Both the position numbers and the translations under genes were made by a program. From the NCBI GenBank assembly GCA_900554205.1, contig USGM01000134.1, positions 1 to 7,340 of the forward strand: 7,340 nucleotides of DNA, read 5' to 3'. Each line of letters opens with the position of its first letter. Positions within the stretch are counted from its first letter, which is position 1. Under the pieces are notes generated by a model. It saw nothing but the letters and a program-made list of their open reading frames with translations, was not told the DNA's origin and made no database searches. This stretch comes from an uncultured Lachnospiraceae bacterium (GTDB taxonomy: Bacteria; Bacillota; Clostridia; Lachnospirales; Lachnospiraceae). Of this stretch, positions 6,389-7,340 are shown one piece after another.

Positions 6389-7138
6389 TCAGACTGTTTT
6401 CTGGTAAACCTTCACATAATCCACTTCCATCAGGTAAGGAAGATCGGCTTCCCTGATCTCTCCGCCCATAAAACCTCCGACCGCAATGTTCAGGATGAGG
6501 TAAAACGGCTGGTCATAGGGCCATGATCTCTCCGTCTGGTCTTCGGCATCATCCGTCTTGCAGTACCGGCAGACGCTCTCTCCGTCAAAGAAATACTCCA
6601 CATATTCCGGCGTCCACTCGAGCCCATACACATGATAGTCCTCTGTCACGCCCTCCCTGTGCACGCTGGTGCTGTACTGCTTCGTGTCGTGCCTTGTGTG
6701 ATTGTGGTTCTGGGAATGCAGGCTGTAAACAAGGACATCCTTATTCATCTCCGTATACTCCATCATATCAATCTCCCCGCATAACGGCCAATGGACACCC
6801 CGTCTCTCCGCATCCGGCATGAACCAGAACGCAGGCCATGCGCCCGCCCCACCGGGCAGCTTCGCGCGGATTTCAAAATATCCGTACTGCCACGACTGCC
6901 TCTCCCATGTCGTCAGCCGTGCCGAGGTATACTCCGCGTTCCCACTTTTTTCCTTTCTCGCCTGTATCGTCAGCCTGCCATCCTTCACAAAGGCGTTTTC
7001 CAGATGATCGACATACGCCTGCGCCTCATTGTTAAACCATTTGTCGCCCAGATCATAATTCCATTTCGCCGGGTCCGGCCTCCCTTCGTATGTGAACTCA
7101 TCCGCCCACACCAGCTGATATCCGTCCTTCTCAAACAT
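6389..7138 (-). CDS. Glycoside hydrolase family 16, laminarinase-like beta-glucanase
   Basis: GH16 enzymes are retaining endo-beta-glucanases with a jelly-roll fold. This 249-residue protein has the laminarinase-like layout: LVWADEF (9-15), WNYDLGDKWFNNEAQAY (26-42), GYFEIRAKLPGG (86-97) and WPAFWFMPD (101-109). The active site is GEIDMMEY (121-128), with nucleophile Glu122, assisting Asp124 and acid/base Glu127. YHVYGLEWTP (168-177) and NIAVGG (217-222) follow. Endo-1,3-beta-glucanase activity is the family-based expectation; lichenase activity is less likely. The start is ATG 7138 with AAGGAG at 7147-7152, 8 bases upstream. A longer reading begins at a TTG (7162) that overlaps the purine-rich Shine-Dalgarno region and is rejected. 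There is no signal peptide, carbohydrate-binding module or anchor, which is odd for an enzyme that normally works on external polymers. It is followed after 27 bases by the GH30 gene, so the two likely cooperate in the cytoplasm. Confidence 0.93.
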   Translation of the reverse strand: MFEKDGYQLVWADEFTYEGRPDPAKWNYDLGDKWFNNEAQAYVDHLENAFVKDGRLTIQARKEKSGNAEYTSARLTTWERQSWQYGYFEIRAKLPGGAGAWPAFWFMPDAERRGVHWPLCGEIDMMEYTEMNKDVLVYSLHSQNHNHTRHDTKQYSTSVHREGVTEDYHVYGLEWTPEYVEYFFDGESVCRYCKTDDAEDQTERSWPYDQPFYLILNIAVGGFMGGEIREADLPYLMEVDYVKVYQKTV

Positions 7139-7146
7139 CCCGCCTT

Positions 7147-7159
7147 CTCCTTTCTCCTT
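7147..7159 (-). promoter_or_regulatory. Double Shine-Dalgarno before GH16
   Basis: Two copies of AAGGAG (7147-7152 and 7154-7159) precede ATG 7138. The nearer one is spaced at 8 bases and decides the start. The second may simply be part of the purine-rich leader. Confidence 0.7.
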
Positions 7160-7177
7160 CAAACTCTCTTAAATATC

Positions 7178-7248
7178 TTCTTCCCTTAAGTCCCTGCCTC
7201 TTCTCATAACTCTCTGCTTCTCTTACTTCCCTTCTGCCCTTACTTCCC
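7178..7248 (-). repeat. 17-bp polypurine repeats in the GH16 leader
   Basis: On the minus strand two adjacent 17-mers, GGGAAGTAAGGGCAGAA (7248-7232) and GGGAAGTAAGAGAAGCA (7231-7215), agree at 14 of 17 positions. A third, GGGACTTAAGGGAAGAA (7194-7178), matches the first at 14 of 17. The leader mRNA from about 7260 to the start codon is almost wholly purine. Slippage, RNA stabilisation or a protein-binding array are possible; nothing in the sequence decides. Confidence 0.6.
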
Positions 7249-7262
7249 TTCTCCTCTTATGT

Positions 7263-7301
7263 CCGTGCGGAACTTGCAAATTTCAACTAACAGTTGCACG
7301 G
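7263..7301. repeat. Nested inverted repeats upstream of GH16, possible operator
   Basis: CCGTGC (7263-7268) is inverted as GCACGG (7296-7301). Inside lies a second palindrome, CAACT-AAC-AGTTG (7284-7296). On the minus strand a TTGAAA (7286-7281) overlaps the inner palindrome and could be a -35 box, but I find no good -10 at 16-18 bases. A regulator site for the glucanase pair is plausible but unproven. Confidence 0.35.
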
Positions 7302-7340
7302 GATGCGCCTGACCACAAGCAGTGCACTCTGGAGCCGCCG

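Noticed and set aside
5885..6526. Plus-strand open frame of 213 codons
   Set aside because: It is antisense to GH30 and the end of GH16 and shows no recognisable domain.
6389..7162. Longer GH16 reading starting at TTG 7162
   Set aside because: It would translate the Shine-Dalgarno region itself (KEKGEGG); ATG 7138 has a well-placed AAGGAG.

Overview
The window reads as a piece of a spore-forming, Gram-positive Clostridia chromosome, most like Lachnospiraceae. This rests on a spoVAC sporulation gene with a forespore-type promoter, a class B sortase, strong AGGAG-type ribosome binding sites, consensus SigA promoter boxes, and a PD-(D/E)XK 'transposase'-family remnant of a kind common in gut clostridia. 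The assignment comes from gene content, not from a database match. All supported genes lie on the minus strand, so transcription runs from position 7340 towards position 1. The long plus-strand open frames are shadows.

In the order of transcription: (1) 7340-7139 is a polypurine leader (as mRNA) with 17-bp repeats and an upstream inverted repeat. (2) A GH16 beta-glucanase (7138-6389) and a GH30 glycosidase (6361-5027) sit 27 bases apart and probably share a transcript. Neither has a signal peptide, so they look like a cytoplasmic pair acting on imported beta-glucan oligosaccharides. (3) spoVAC (4914-4426) stands alone without its usual spoVA partners. It has its own SigF/SigG-like promoter (5016-4987), a 12-bp leader hairpin, and an intrinsic terminator whose GUAA tetraloop contains the gene's own UAA stop. 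(4) A perfect-consensus SigA promoter (TTGACA-N17-TATAAT) with overlapping AAAGT/ACTTT palindromes at the predicted start drives a tight three-gene unit. This is an archaeal-type AAA ATPase fused to a DUF234 PD-(D/E)XK nuclease domain (4317-2893), UDP-galactopyranose mutase glf (2888-1773), and class B sortase srtB (1761-931). The gaps are 4 and 11 bases. (5) A gene-free stretch of about 400 bases holds a weak terminator and a weak promoter. (6) An internally deleted Rpn/PD-(D/E)XK-family gene (514-116) closes the window.

The locus is therefore four units: a beta-glucan catabolic pair, an isolated spore-membrane gene insulated by promoter and terminator, an ATPase-nuclease/galactofuranose/sortase operon, and a decayed mobile-element-type gene. 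I see no rRNA, tRNA, CRISPR array or intact transposon. The least expected items are the ATPase-nuclease coupled to glf and srtB under an apparently operator-controlled promoter, and the compact control of the orphan spoVAC.
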